Source: Microbacterium sp. A20 (lineage in GTDB: Bacteria; Actinomycetota; Actinomycetes; Actinomycetales; Microbacteriaceae). Taken from it: DNA of 64,000 bases. The position numbers and the translations under genes were made by a program. Shown in pieces: positions 8,332-17,980 of the stretch; position 1 is the stretch's first letter, and every line of letters begins with the position of its first letter. The stretch lies in NCBI RefSeq assembly GCF_004794515.1, contig NZ_SSDF01000082.1, forward strand, positions 142,167 through 206,166, written 5' to 3'. The notes beneath the pieces were generated by a model that was not told where the DNA came from, did no database searches, and was given only the letters and a program-made list of their open reading frames with translations.

Positions 8332-8825
8332 GTGATCTCCTCGCGCATGATGGTCACGATCCGCGGGGCGTCGGCGTCGAGCTCCGCGGGATCGAGCTCG
8401 GCGGGATCGAGGTCGGAGGTGCCGACCGGCCGCTCCAGCTCGATGTCCCACCATGAATCGGCGAGCTCTTCCGCCATGCCGCGTCCCCACTCGATCACGA
8501 CCACCGAGTGCTCCAGGTCCAGGTCGAGGTCGTCGAGCTCGGCTGCCGACCCGAGGCGGTAAGCGTCGACGTGCACGAGCGGGGCCCGGCCGATGAGGGA
8601 CGGATGGGTGCGTGCGATCACGAAGGTCGGGCTCTGCACGGGACCGCGCACCCCGAGCCCTTCGGCGAGACCGCGGGTGAAGGTGGTCTTCCCGGCGCCG
8701 AGGGGGCCGGTGAGGATCAGGAGGTCACCCGCCTCCAGCTGCTCGCCGATGCGGAACCCCAGCTGTTCCATCGCCTCGGTCGTCGCGATCTCCCGTCGGC
8801 CGAGGAAGGCCGGGTCGAGGCTCAT
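8328..8825 (-). CDS. tsaE: tRNA t6A biosynthesis ATPase TsaE
   Basis: The 165-residue protein carries the TsaE P-loop 'LTGPLGAGKTTFTRGLAEGLG', the 'SPTFVIARTH' motif and 'HVDAYRLGSAAELDDL'. TsaE is the ATPase that regenerates the TsaBDE complex making N6-threonylcarbamoyladenosine on ANN-decoding tRNAs. It starts at ATG 8825, overlapping the alr stop (ATGA), and its stop overlaps the response regulator start. Near the C-terminus is a short acidic repeat (DPAELDPAELDADAP), an unusual but harmless-looking tail. The alr-tsaE order is common in actinobacteria. Confidence 0.92.
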   Translation of the reverse strand: MSLDPAFLGRREIATTEAMEQLGFRIGEQLEAGDLLILTGPLGAGKTTFTRGLAEGLGVRGPVQSPTFVIARTHPSLIGRAPLVHVDAYRLGSAAELDDLDLDLEHSVVVIEWGRGMAEELADSWWDIELERPVGTSDLDPAELDPAELDADAPRIVTIMREEIT

Positions 8826-9928
8826 GATGCCCGCCGGGGAACTCGGGGGCCGATGCGCGTGACGATCTCGTAGTTGATGGTGTCGGCCGCCGCAGCCCAA
8901 TCGGCGGCGGAGGGCACGCCGAGGGTGGGGTCGCCGAAGAGCACGACCTCGTCGCCGATCGAGACCGGGGTGTCGCCGACGTCGACGACGAACTGGTCCA
9001 TCGCGATCCGCCCGACGTTCACGAAACGGCGTCCGCCGATCGAGACGGGGAGCTTCCCCGATGCGCTCCGCGGCACGCCGTCGGCGTATCCGAGAGGCAC
9101 GAGGACCAGCGTCGTGTCGCGGTCGGTGCGGTGGTCGTAGCCGTACGAGACGCCGGTACCCGCCGGCACTCTGCGCACGGCGGCGATCGCTCCGCGGAGC
9201 GTCATGGCTGGTCGCAGTCCGAGTTCGGCGGAGCTGCGGTCGTCGAACGGAGACAGGCCGTACAGGCCGACACCGATGCGCACGGCGTCGAGTCGCATCT
9301 CGGGCAGGTCGATGGCCGCGGCGGTGGCGGCGATGTGGCGGATCTCCGGATGGATGCCGAACGATGCCGCCGCGGCGACGCCCTCTTGGAACTTCGCGAG
9401 CGCCGACCTGTCGTCGTCCGCGGAGGTGTTCGAGAGGTGGCTGAACAGGCCGACGACGCGCAGCCGTCCGATGCGTTCGAGTCGCGCGGCTTCGGCGAGC
9501 ACGCGCCCCCAGTCGGCCGGGGCGATGCCGTTGCGCGAGAGTCCGGTCTCGAACTTGAGGTGCACACCCACCGGTCGGTCGACCGAGGCGGCCGCGGCTG
9601 CCGCTTCGAGCTGGTCGAAGGAGGAGATGCCGATCTCGATGTCCTGTGCGGCCGCGTGCTCGAACCGCTCCCCCGGTGCGTGCAGCCACGCCATGAGGGG
9701 CGCGTGCACGCCCTGCCTGCGCAGTTCGAGCGCTTCGGGGATCTCGGCGACGCCGAGGCGCGTGGCACCGGCGGAGAGTGCGGCGACCGCGGTGGCCGCA
9801 GCACCGTGCCCGTAGGCGTTGGCTTTGATGACGGCGATGACCTCGACGCCGGTGAGTCGGCGGAAGTGCCGCACGTTGTCGGCGATGGCATCGAGGTCGA
9901 TGGTCGCCTCGCGGAAGGGGACGGTCAC
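8822..9928 (-). CDS. alr: Alanine racemase
   Basis: The 368-residue PLP enzyme converts L-alanine to D-alanine for peptidoglycan. The PLP-binding lysine is Lys35 in 'VIAVIKANAYGHG', and the second catalytic base is the Tyr of 'GVSYGYDHRT'. The substrate-site 'MDQFVVDVG' is also present. Length is normal for Alr. The start is 4 nt inside the acpS reading frame (ATGA-type overlap at 9925-9928) and the stop overlaps tsaE, giving a tight acpS-alr-tsaE-regulator run. Confidence 0.95.
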   Translation of the reverse strand: MTVPFREATIDLDAIADNVRHFRRLTGVEVIAVIKANAYGHGAAATAVAALSAGATRLGVAEIPEALELRRQGVHAPLMAWLHAPGERFEHAAAQDIEIGISSFDQLEAAAAAASVDRPVGVHLKFETGLSRNGIAPADWGRVLAEAARLERIGRLRVVGLFSHLSNTSADDDRSALAKFQEGVAAAASFGIHPEIRHIAATAAAIDLPEMRLDAVRIGVGLYGLSPFDDRSSAELGLRPAMTLRGAIAAVRRVPAGTGVSYGYDHRTDRDTTLVLVPLGYADGVPRSASGKLPVSIGGRRFVNVGRIAMDQFVVDVGDTPVSIGDEVVLFGDPTLGVPSAADWAAAADTINYEIVTRIGPRVPRRAS

Positions 9929-10284
9929 AGCGGGGCTCCTTCGGCGACGACGAACGCCGCGGCGAGACCGGCGTCGTGGGTGAGGGTCAGATGCAGCGTG
10001 CGGATGCCCCGCTCCTCGACGACTGCGGCGGTCGAACCGCTGAGGACGAAGTGCGGGCGACCCGACGGCTCGGAGGCGATCTCGATCTCGGTCCAGTGCA
10101 CGCCGTCGGAACCGCCGAGCGCCTTGATGAGCGCCTCTTTGGCGGCATATCTCGCCGCGAGCGAGGGAAGGCGCAGCGTGCGCTCGGAGGGGGCGAAGAG
10201 CCGCTCCCGCAGGCGCGGCGTGCGGGCCATCGTCCGCTCGAATCGCGGGATGTCCACGAGGTCGATGCCGGTGCCGATGATCAC
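9925..10284 (-). CDS. acpS: Holo-[acyl-carrier-protein] synthase AcpS
   Basis: The 119-residue protein has both signature motifs of the AcpS-type phosphopantetheinyl transferases: 'GTGIDLVDIPRFE' (Mg-binding Asp8) and 'RYAAKEALIKAL'. It transfers 4'-phosphopantetheine from CoA to acyl carrier protein. The start is GTG 10284, preceded by TAGGCT-GAACGA with no Shine-Dalgarno, which suggests leaderless expression. The nearby coaA gene makes CoA precursors, so two CoA-related genes sit in the same stretch. Confidence 0.94.
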   Translation of the reverse strand: MIIGTGIDLVDIPRFERTMARTPRLRERLFAPSERTLRLPSLAARYAAKEALIKALGGSDGVHWTEIEIASEPSGRPHFVLSGSTAAVVEERGIRTLHLTLTHDAGLAAAFVVAEGAPL

Positions 10285-10290
10285 TCGTTC

Positions 10291-10296
10291 AGCCTA
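10291..10296 (-). promoter_or_regulatory. Candidate leaderless -10 element of acpS
   Basis: On the - strand TAGGCT is followed by GAACGA and then the GTG start of acpS. The hexamer and the 6-nt spacer are identical to those before csrA. Confidence 0.5.
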
Positions 10297-10322
10297 CCGA
10301 TCCTGTATCCCGGCGGAATCGT

Positions 10323-10360
10323 GCGAATGGCCTCGTTTCCGTGGAAACGAGGCCATTCGC
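10323..10360 (-). terminator. Terminator hairpin after glmS
   Basis: A perfect 18-bp inverted repeat (10323-10340 with 10343-10360, arm GCGAATGGCCTCGTTTCC) lies 18 nt beyond the glmS stop. There is no T-tract, as is common for actinobacterial terminators. It separates glmS from acpS. Confidence 0.75.
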
Positions 10361-10378
10361 AGCGATGCGTCGAGGGGC

Positions 10379-12226
<1,848 letters not shown>

Positions 12227-12233
12227 GGGATCA

Positions 12234-12239
12234 AGAGTA
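12234..12239 (-). promoter_or_regulatory. Candidate leaderless -10 element of glmS
   Basis: TACTCT on the - strand lies 7 nt before the glmS ATG, and no Shine-Dalgarno is present. An A-tract (GCAAAAAACCC) lies within the spacer region upstream. Confidence 0.4.
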
Positions 12240-12289
12240 AGGCGGGTTTTTTGCGAGTCGTCCGTACATTCTCCCGCCCCCGACGGCGC

Positions 12290-13243
12290 TCAGAGTTTGC
12301 GCAGCAGAACGCTCTCCACGTCGTGATCCGCGCCCTTGCGCAGCACCAGTCGCGCACGGTGCCGCGTCGGCATCACGTTCTCGACGAGGTTGGGCATGTT
12401 GATCTCATTCCAATATCCGAGCGCCGTCGTGATCGCCTCCTCGTCCGTGAGGTGCGCGAACACGTTGAAGTAGGAGGAGGGATTCGCGAACGCGGCCTGA
12501 CGCAGGGCGAGGAAGCGGTCGACGTACCACTTCTCGATGTGCGAGGTCTCGGCGTCGACGAAGATCGAGAAGTCGAACAGGTCGCTCACGGCGACGTCGT
12601 TCGGGGCCGGCGGCGGCTGGAGCACGTTGAGTCCCTCGACGATGACGACGTCGGGACGACGGACCACGACGTTGGCGTCCGGCACGATGTCGTAGCGCAT
12701 GTGCGAATAGAACGGGGCGCGCACCTCGGTCGCACCGCTCTTCACGTTCGTCAGGAACTCGATCAGCGCGCGGCGGTCGTACGACTCCGGGAAGCCCTTG
12801 CGGTCCATGATCCCGCGACGCTCGAGCTCGGCGTTCGGATAGAGGAAGCCGTCGGTGGTCACCAGCTCGACGCGCGGCGTGCCGGGCCAACGGCTCATGA
12901 GCTCGCGCAGCAGGCGCGCGATGGTCGACTTGCCGACCGCGACCGATCCGGCGACGCCGACGACGAACGGGGTGGTGGTGTCGTCCTCCTGGAGGAACGA
13001 CGAGGTCGCCGCCCCCAGACGCTTGGTCGCGGTCGCATAGAGGCTGAGTAGACGACTCAGCGGCAGGTACACCTCGCGCACCTCGGTGAGGGAGAGCCGG
13101 TCGCCGATGCCGCGCAGCTCCACGACCTCGGTCTCGGTGAGCGGTTGCTCCAGTCCGGCGGCGAGCCGGGCCCATTCCGCGCGGCCGATCTCCCGATAGG
13201 GCGACAGCGGCAGCGTGGGGTCGACGGTGGTCACGGAGTACAT
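12290..13243 (-). CDS. coaA: Type I pantothenate kinase CoaA
   Basis: The 317-residue protein has the type I PanK P-loop '[12 protein letters not shown]' (about residues 96-107), the '[10 protein letters not shown]' segment, and '[25 protein letters not shown]'. It phosphorylates pantothenate, the first and regulated step of CoA synthesis. The annotated ATG is 13243. A TACGAT hexamer overlapping that ATG lies 7 nt before an in-frame GTG at 13234, so a leaderless start three codons in is possible. It is followed by glmS in the same direction. Confidence 0.95.
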   Translation of the reverse strand: MYSVTTVDPTLPLSPYREIGRAEWARLAAGLEQPLTETEVVELRGIGDRLSLTEVREVYLPLSRLLSLYATATKRLGAATSSFLQEDDTTTPFVVGVAGSVAVGKSTIARLLRELMSRWPGTPRVELVTTDGFLYPNAELERRGIMDRKGFPESYDRRALIEFLTNVKSGATEVRAPFYSHMRYDIVPDANVVVRRPDVVIVEGLNVLQPPPAPNDVAVSDLFDFSIFVDAETSHIEKWYVDRFLALRQAAFANPSSYFNVFAHLTDEEAITTALGYWNEINMPNLVENVMPTRHRARLVLRKGADHDVESVLLRKL

Positions 13244-13272
13244 CGTATCCGCGTGCTCGCGCCCGGGATGCG

Positions 13273-13310
13273 CGGACGCCCCTTCCCCCGCGGGAGGGAA
13301 GGGGCGTCCG
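13273..13310 (-). terminator. Terminator hairpin after the LAxTG surface-protein gene
   Basis: A perfect 15-bp inverted repeat (13273-13287 with 13296-13310, arm CGGACGCCCCTTCCC, 8-nt loop) begins 17 nt past the stop of the surface-protein gene. Confidence 0.75.
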
Positions 13311-13327
13311 GGTGTGACGTGCGTGCG

Positions 13328-15424
13328 TCAGGATGCCGACGCCGCCCGACGGCGGGCCACCAGCAGTCCGCCGGCGCCGAGCAGCACCAGGGCGGTCACG
13401 CCGCCCGCGATCAGCAGCCCGGCATCGGCTCCCGTGTTCGCCAGACCCGATGCGGCCAGCGTCACGGAGGTGCGAGCCACCTCGACGCCGTCCACGAACA
13501 CGACGACCGCGTGGCCACCGGCCGGGATGGATGCCGGGATCGTGGCGTTCAGCGCGAACGTGCCGTCGGCCGCGGCGGTCGTGCTGCCGAGCACGGTGGG
13601 CACGGAGTGCAGCTCGATGCGCACGGCGTCGGATTCGGGGTCGATACCTTCTCCCTCGACGCGGATCTCGCCACCGGGACGCAGGTCGCCGGTCACGGTG
13701 ACCGAGGCCTCCCCTGCCACGGGGAGCTCGCCCTCCTCGCCGCCGCCCGGCTCGCCTTCACCGGGCTGGTCGCCACCGACGACGACGGAAGCGGTGGCGG
13801 AAGCCGGCGAGCTGCCGACCGAGTTCAGCGCCGTCACGGATGCCGTGTGGGTGCCGACCGCGACCCCGGTGAAGGTGTGGCTGGTGACCCCGGCCGCGAT
13901 GGCGACGGTGGTCGAGCCGAGCGTGACGGAGTACCCGGTGAGCGGCGATCCGCCGTCGGATGCCGGCGCGGCCCAGCTGACCGTGACCGCATCGCCCACG
14001 GCGGTCACCGTCGGAGCCGACGGCGCTGCGGGAGCGGTCGCCACGGGCTCGACGCCCAGGCCGAAGAACTCGTCGAGCTTCACGAGCGCCTCGTCGGCGA
14101 AGGCGAGGCTCGTCGCGCGGCCGGCCGCGTACTGCTCATCCGTCTGGTTCGGCCGCTTCGCGGGGCCCTGCAGGTCGGAGATCCACCACCACTCGGTCAT
14201 GTACTCGCGGAAGCCGGCCTGGCCGTTGTCCTGGATCCAGTTCTTCGTGACGGGGGCCGCCGTTGCGGAGCCGTCGTAGTCGAACAGGTACGGGACCTGC
14301 AGCTTGCGGGCGGCCACCTTCGCGGCGGAGGTGTCGCCGCCGGGGTGGTATTCGACGCGCTGACCGGCACTGCCGTCGAGCACGTACTGCGTCTTGAGGT
14401 TCGGGAGGTGCTTCTGCACCAGGTCGCCGTAGAGATGGGCGATCGACGAGTTGGTGTCGCGGATGTGCGCGTTCGCCCCGCTCCAGCCGTCCAGGCGCAG
14501 GTCGAACATGTACACGGTCTGCACGCCGGACTCCGCGGCCTTGTGGTTCACGTCGCGGATCACGGCGCGGGTGTTGTGGCACCAGGTGCCGCCGAACAGG
14601 ATCGTGTGCTCCCCGTCCGACTCGAGCAGGTCGACGAGCTCGGGGTATGTGATCGACTGGAGCACGAAGTCTTCGGCGTCCGCGTCCGTGAAGATGGTCT
14701 CGCCGTAGGCGGCGAGGTTGCTGCTGTACGCCGCACGGTGGCGGGAGTTGACCGCGGTCGAGAAGAACTCGTACTGCGACTGGGTGTCCAGCTTCGCCTG
14801 GCCGTTCACCGCGACCGCGTCGAACACCGACGCCACCTTCTGCCGGTATCCGTCCGTCGCCGCCGAGGTGGCGTCCTCGCTCCCGCCGAGAGACGAGACG
14901 ATGCGGTCCTCGACGCCCGCCACCTGCCGGTCGCCGTCGTAGACGAAGAGGTAGGGGTCGGTCCCCGCGCCGAACTCCGGAGTCGCGTCCTTGTTCAGGT
15001 AGCCGTCGACGAGGCGCGTGTAGAGCGCACCGGCGGCCTCGCCGGCCACTCCCGTCACGAAGGTGCGGATGTCGACGGATTCGCCGTCCAGGAGCGGGTC
15101 GAACGTGTAGATCGCATCGACGCCGTACTGCTGAGCGACCTGGTCGATCTGCGGCGCGGTGGCGAGCGTGGTCGGATCGCTCGGGCCGCCGAGCAGGAAC
15201 GCGTACGTGCCGTCGCTGTTCAGGAGGCTCTCGAACCGCTCGAACGTCACGGACTCGAACACCGAGCCGGCGCGGAGGCCGGGGATGGTGTCGGCGAAGT
15301 AGTCGAGCGCCGGGGCGGGGGCGGCTGCTGCCGGGAGGGCGGTGAGCCCCACGGCTCCGCCCGCGACGAGAGCCGCGATGACGGACCCGGCGGCGAGGCG
15401 TCTGCCTCGTGCTGCTGTGGACAT
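13328..15424 (-). CDS. Sortase-anchored surface protein with duplicated thioredoxin-like domain
   Basis: The 698-residue protein has a signal peptide (residues 1-35) and two homologous halves. Residues 56-145 ('ERFESLLNSDGTYAFLLGG...IYTFDPLLDG') and 254-340 ('PELVDLLESDGEHTILFGG...VYMFDLRLDG') align closely and resemble thioredoxin-like folds. The second copy has 'TWCHNT' (Cys282) where a CxxC motif would sit; the first has no Cys there. An Fn3 domain (about 466-550), an acidic linker, an Ig-like domain (about 572-657) and a C-terminal LANTG sorting signal with TM helix and Arg tail follow. It is predicted to be wall-anchored by a class E-type sortase. Function is unknown. Confidence 0.8.
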   Translation of the reverse strand: MSTAARGRRLAAGSVIAALVAGGAVGLTALPAAAAPAPALDYFADTIPGLRAGSVFESVTFERFESLLNSDGTYAFLLGGPSDPTTLATAPQIDQVAQQYGVDAIYTFDPLLDGESVDIRTFVTGVAGEAAGALYTRLVDGYLNKDATPEFGAGTDPYLFVYDGDRQVAGVEDRIVSSLGGSEDATSAATDGYRQKVASVFDAVAVNGQAKLDTQSQYEFFSTAVNSRHRAAYSSNLAAYGETIFTDADAEDFVLQSITYPELVDLLESDGEHTILFGGTWCHNTRAVIRDVNHKAAESGVQTVYMFDLRLDGWSGANAHIRDTNSSIAHLYGDLVQKHLPNLKTQYVLDGSAGQRVEYHPGGDTSAAKVAARKLQVPYLFDYDGSATAAPVTKNWIQDNGQAGFREYMTEWWWISDLQGPAKRPNQTDEQYAAGRATSLAFADEALVKLDEFFGLGVEPVATAPAAPSAPTVTAVGDAVTVSWAAPASDGGSPLTGYSVTLGSTTVAIAAGVTSHTFTGVAVGTHTASVTALNSVGSSPASATASVVVGGDQPGEGEPGGGEEGELPVAGEASVTVTGDLRPGGEIRVEGEGIDPESDAVRIELHSVPTVLGSTTAAADGTFALNATIPASIPAGGHAVVVFVDGVEVARTSVTLAASGLANTGADAGLLIAGGVTALVLLGAGGLLVARRRAASAS

Positions 15425-15464
15425 GTTGAGGGTTTCCTGTTCTCGCTACGTGTGTGTGTTCGGG

Positions 15465-16349
15465 TCAGAGGATGGGGGTGCCGTCGTCGGATGCCGCGGC
15501 CGGGACGGACGCACCGATCGTCGCGCGACGACGCAGCCACCACCAGGTGAGCAGCCCGCCGGCGATGATGACGATGCCGCCGAGCGTCAGCGGCGCCGCC
15601 AGCGGGATCCCGGCTTGCACGGGCGCATCGGCGGCGGCGGGCTTCGCGGTCTCCGCCGTCTCCGGCTCCTCGGCGGCGATCTCGACGCCCTCGATCGACT
15701 CAGACGCGGGCGAATCGCCCACGGCGTTCGTCGCGATCAGCGTGAGGTCGTACGTGCCCTCGCCGAGCTCGATCTCGTACTCGGTGGCATCTGCCGGAAG
15801 GGCGATCGGCGTGCCCTCGTTCAGGATCAGCTTGTAGCCGGTGAGCGCGGAGCCGCCGTCGGCCGGAGCCGTCCAGGCGAGGGCGAGCGTCGCTCCGTCG
15901 ACCTCGTGGGAGAGGCCGGTCGGCGCCGTCGGAACGGTAGCCGCGACCGCTGCCTTCTCCGTGCTCGTGTTCGTGGTCGTGGTCGTGGTGGAAGTGGAGT
16001 TCGACGTGCCGGCCGCGGGCTTGTCGTTGCCCGTCGCGGGCGGCTGCGCGGGCTTGGGTGCGGGAGCCGGGGCGGGTGCCGGCTTCGGCGCGGGAGCGGG
16101 GGCAGGAGCAGGCGCGGGCTTGGGCGCGCCTCCGCCACCGCCGGAGATCGCCGCCGGGGGCGCCTCCACCGTCGAGTCGTAGGGGTAGCCGCCGAGGCCC
16201 TCGCAGGCTCCCAGGTCGAAGTTGATCGAGCACAGGTCGCAGACGTCGCCCGCGGCGTGAGCGGCGGTCGGGATCGCGATCGGGGCGAGCAGGAACGCGG
16301 CGGAGACCGCGAGGGCGGACAGCAGCCGGGAACGGCGGACGGATTTCAT
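15465..16349 (-). CDS. Secreted Fn3 protein with Pro-Ala spacer and C-terminal membrane anchor
   Basis: The start chosen is ATG 16349, which overlaps the symporter stop (ATGA); upstream reading is Arg-rich shadow. The 294-residue product has a signal peptide (about 1-32), a Cys-containing head ('CDLCSINFDLGAC') and a Pro-Lys-Ala repeat spacer typical of wall-spanning segments. A Thr-rich stretch, one Fn3 domain (about 140-225), a C-terminal TM helix ('LGGIVIIAGGLLTWWWL') and a short cytosolic tail complete it. It has no LPxTG motif. It lies between the symporter and the thioredoxin-like surface protein in one operon. The role is unknown. Confidence 0.75.
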   Translation of the reverse strand: MKSVRRSRLLSALAVSAAFLLAPIAIPTAAHAAGDVCDLCSINFDLGACEGLGGYPYDSTVEAPPAAISGGGGGAPKPAPAPAPAPAPKPAPAPAPAPKPAQPPATGNDKPAAGTSNSTSTTTTTTNTSTEKAAVAATVPTAPTGLSHEVDGATLALAWTAPADGGSALTGYKLILNEGTPIALPADATEYEIELGEGTYDLTLIATNAVGDSPASESIEGVEIAAEEPETAETAKPAAADAPVQAGIPLAAPLTLGGIVIIAGGLLTWWWLRRRATIGASVPAAASDDGTPIL

Positions 16350-17833
16350 CGGGAGACTCTCTCGTGGATCGGACGGGCGGCGGGCAGCTCGCACTGCCCG
16401 ATGGGGAGGTCGGCGGGGATGCCGAGGTCGGAGACGACGGGTGTGGGACCGGTCTGGGCACGGCGGCGCTCGCGTCGGGAGACGGGCTCGGCCGGGCTCT
16501 CGACGGGCGGACGCTCGCCCCGGAAGACGGCGTCGTCGAGCTTTCCGAGGCGGCGGGCGACGATCGTCGCCACCGTCGCCGCAGCGGTGACGTTGGCCAT
16601 GGTCGACGCGGTCCCGGCGACGGCGCTGATGGGGATGAGCACGACCAGCACCTCGACGGGCAATCCGGATGCGCTGAGCACCGCGGTGGCGGTGATGATC
16701 GCGGTCCCGGGAACACCGGCGGTGCCGAGCGAGACGAGCAGGCACAAGCCGGCGAGCGCCACGTAGTCCCATGCCGAGTACTGGATGCCGAGGACGTTGA
16801 TCGAGAAGACGGCGACGATGATCGGCCAGATGCCGGCGCATCCCGGCATCCCGATGGTCGTGCCGATCGGGGCGGTGAACGCGGCCACGTCCTCGGGAAC
16901 GCCGACCTTACGGGTGAGGGTGGGGATGGTCAGCGGAAGCGTCCCCACACTCGACTGGGTCGTGAACGCGGTGTACTGGGCGGGGGTCAGCAGCCGGAAC
17001 CACCGGATCGGATTCACGTCGGCGAACACCCGGAGCAGGACGCCGTTCACGACGTAGGCGTCGATGAACGCGATCCCGAGCGCCAGCACGAGCACCAGGA
17101 GCAGCGCGAGCACGGTCTCGATGCGCGTGACGGCGGTCGCGGTCGTCGTGGCCACGAGGGCGAGCACCGCATACGGGGTGAGCTCGATGATGAAGCCCAC
17201 CGCGGTCATGATGACCTTCTTGGTCCCGTCGATCACGCTCTTGAACGAGCGCAGGTTCGGGTCGTCCCCCCTATTGGCCACCAGGTAGGCGACGGCGAAG
17301 AGCAGGGCGAACAGGATGATGCCGGTGATGTTGTTGCTGACGAAGTCGCCGGCGATGTTCGAGGGGAACAGGCCGAGCAGCACCTCGTCGAGCGGCTTTA
17401 TCAGCCCGGTCAGCGTGTCGCCGCTGCCCTCCTGCAGATCGAGCTGCACGCCTTGGCCGAGTCCGACGCTCAGCGCGATGGCGAGGGTGAGGACGATGGC
17501 GATCGCGTTGGTGAGGAGCAGCCAGAAGGCGCTCGACAACCCGATCGTGCGCAGCTTCACGGCCGAGCCCAGCGAGGTGACGCTGGAGAGGATCGAGATG
17601 AATATCAGCGGAGCCACGATCGCCGTGATCACCTGCACGTAGAGGTCGCCCAGCACGGCGACGTACTCGAGACCGTCGCGGAAGGCGATCCCGATCCCGA
17701 TGCCGACACCCAGCGCGATCAGGACGAGCGAGGTGAATCCCGCACCGCGGCGACGCAGCAGGGCGATGCCGACGAACGCGACGACGGTGACGGCGAGCGC
17801 TGCGATGGGCAGGAGGACGGTGCTGTCGGGCAT
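16346..17833 (-). CDS. Dicarboxylate/amino acid:cation symporter (DAACS family)
   Basis: The 495-residue membrane protein has the DAACS fold signatures: the Ser-rich re-entrant loop 'TTQSSVGTLP', and 'PIGTTIGMPGCAGIWP' and 'GTAGVPGTAIITATAVLSASGLP' in the second hairpin and TM8. Overall it resembles the TcyP/YhcL cystine-uptake branch as much as the C4-dicarboxylate branch, so substrate is uncertain. A hydrophilic C-terminal tail of about 70 residues is longer than usual. The gene leads a three-gene operon with two secreted proteins. TAATCT lies 6 nt before its ATG, suggesting leaderless transcription. Confidence 0.88.
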   Translation of the reverse strand: MPDSTVLLPIAALAVTVVAFVGIALLRRRGAGFTSLVLIALGVGIGIGIAFRDGLEYVAVLGDLYVQVITAIVAPLIFISILSSVTSLGSAVKLRTIGLSSAFWLLLTNAIAIVLTLAIALSVGLGQGVQLDLQEGSGDTLTGLIKPLDEVLLGLFPSNIAGDFVSNNITGIILFALLFAVAYLVANRGDDPNLRSFKSVIDGTKKVIMTAVGFIIELTPYAVLALVATTTATAVTRIETVLALLLVLVLALGIAFIDAYVVNGVLLRVFADVNPIRWFRLLTPAQYTAFTTQSSVGTLPLTIPTLTRKVGVPEDVAAFTAPIGTTIGMPGCAGIWPIIVAVFSINVLGIQYSAWDYVALAGLCLLVSLGTAGVPGTAIITATAVLSASGLPVEVLVVLIPISAVAGTASTMANVTAAATVATIVARRLGKLDDAVFRGERPPVESPAEPVSRRERRRAQTGPTPVVSDLGIPADLPIGQCELPAARPIHERVSR

Positions 17834-17839
17834 GGCGCG

Positions 17840-17845
17840 AGATTA
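17840..17845 (-). promoter_or_regulatory. Candidate leaderless -10 element of the symporter gene
   Basis: TAATCT on the - strand lies 6 nt (CGCGCC) before the symporter ATG at 17833. Confidence 0.5.
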
Positions 17846-17968
17846 TCGATCTGCTGTGAGTCGCATTTCGGGCAGGTCGATCTGTTGCCATGTGTGACGA
17901 ACCGTGTCGGCGCCCTGTTCCCGAGGGCAGCCATACGATACGAGCGCGATGACGGCTCCGGGCGCGAG

Positions 17969-17974
17969 TAGTCT
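17969..17974 (+). promoter_or_regulatory. Candidate leaderless -10 element of the Ppx/GppA gene
   Basis: TAGTCT lies 6 nt (CTTCCC) before the GTG start at 17981, with no Shine-Dalgarno between. It lies in the divergent gap shared with the symporter gene. Confidence 0.5.
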
Positions 17975-17980
17975 CTTCCC

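Noticed and set aside
12227..12289. glmS ribozyme or riboswitch upstream of glmS
   Set aside because: The gap is only 63 nt and a likely -10 lies 7 nt before the ATG, leaving no room for a ribozyme.
16021..16125. Low-complexity Pro-Ala-Lys repeats as a possible CRISPR or tandem-repeat element
   Set aside because: They encode the wall-spanning spacer of the Fn3 membrane protein; the units are short codon repeats with no spacer structure.
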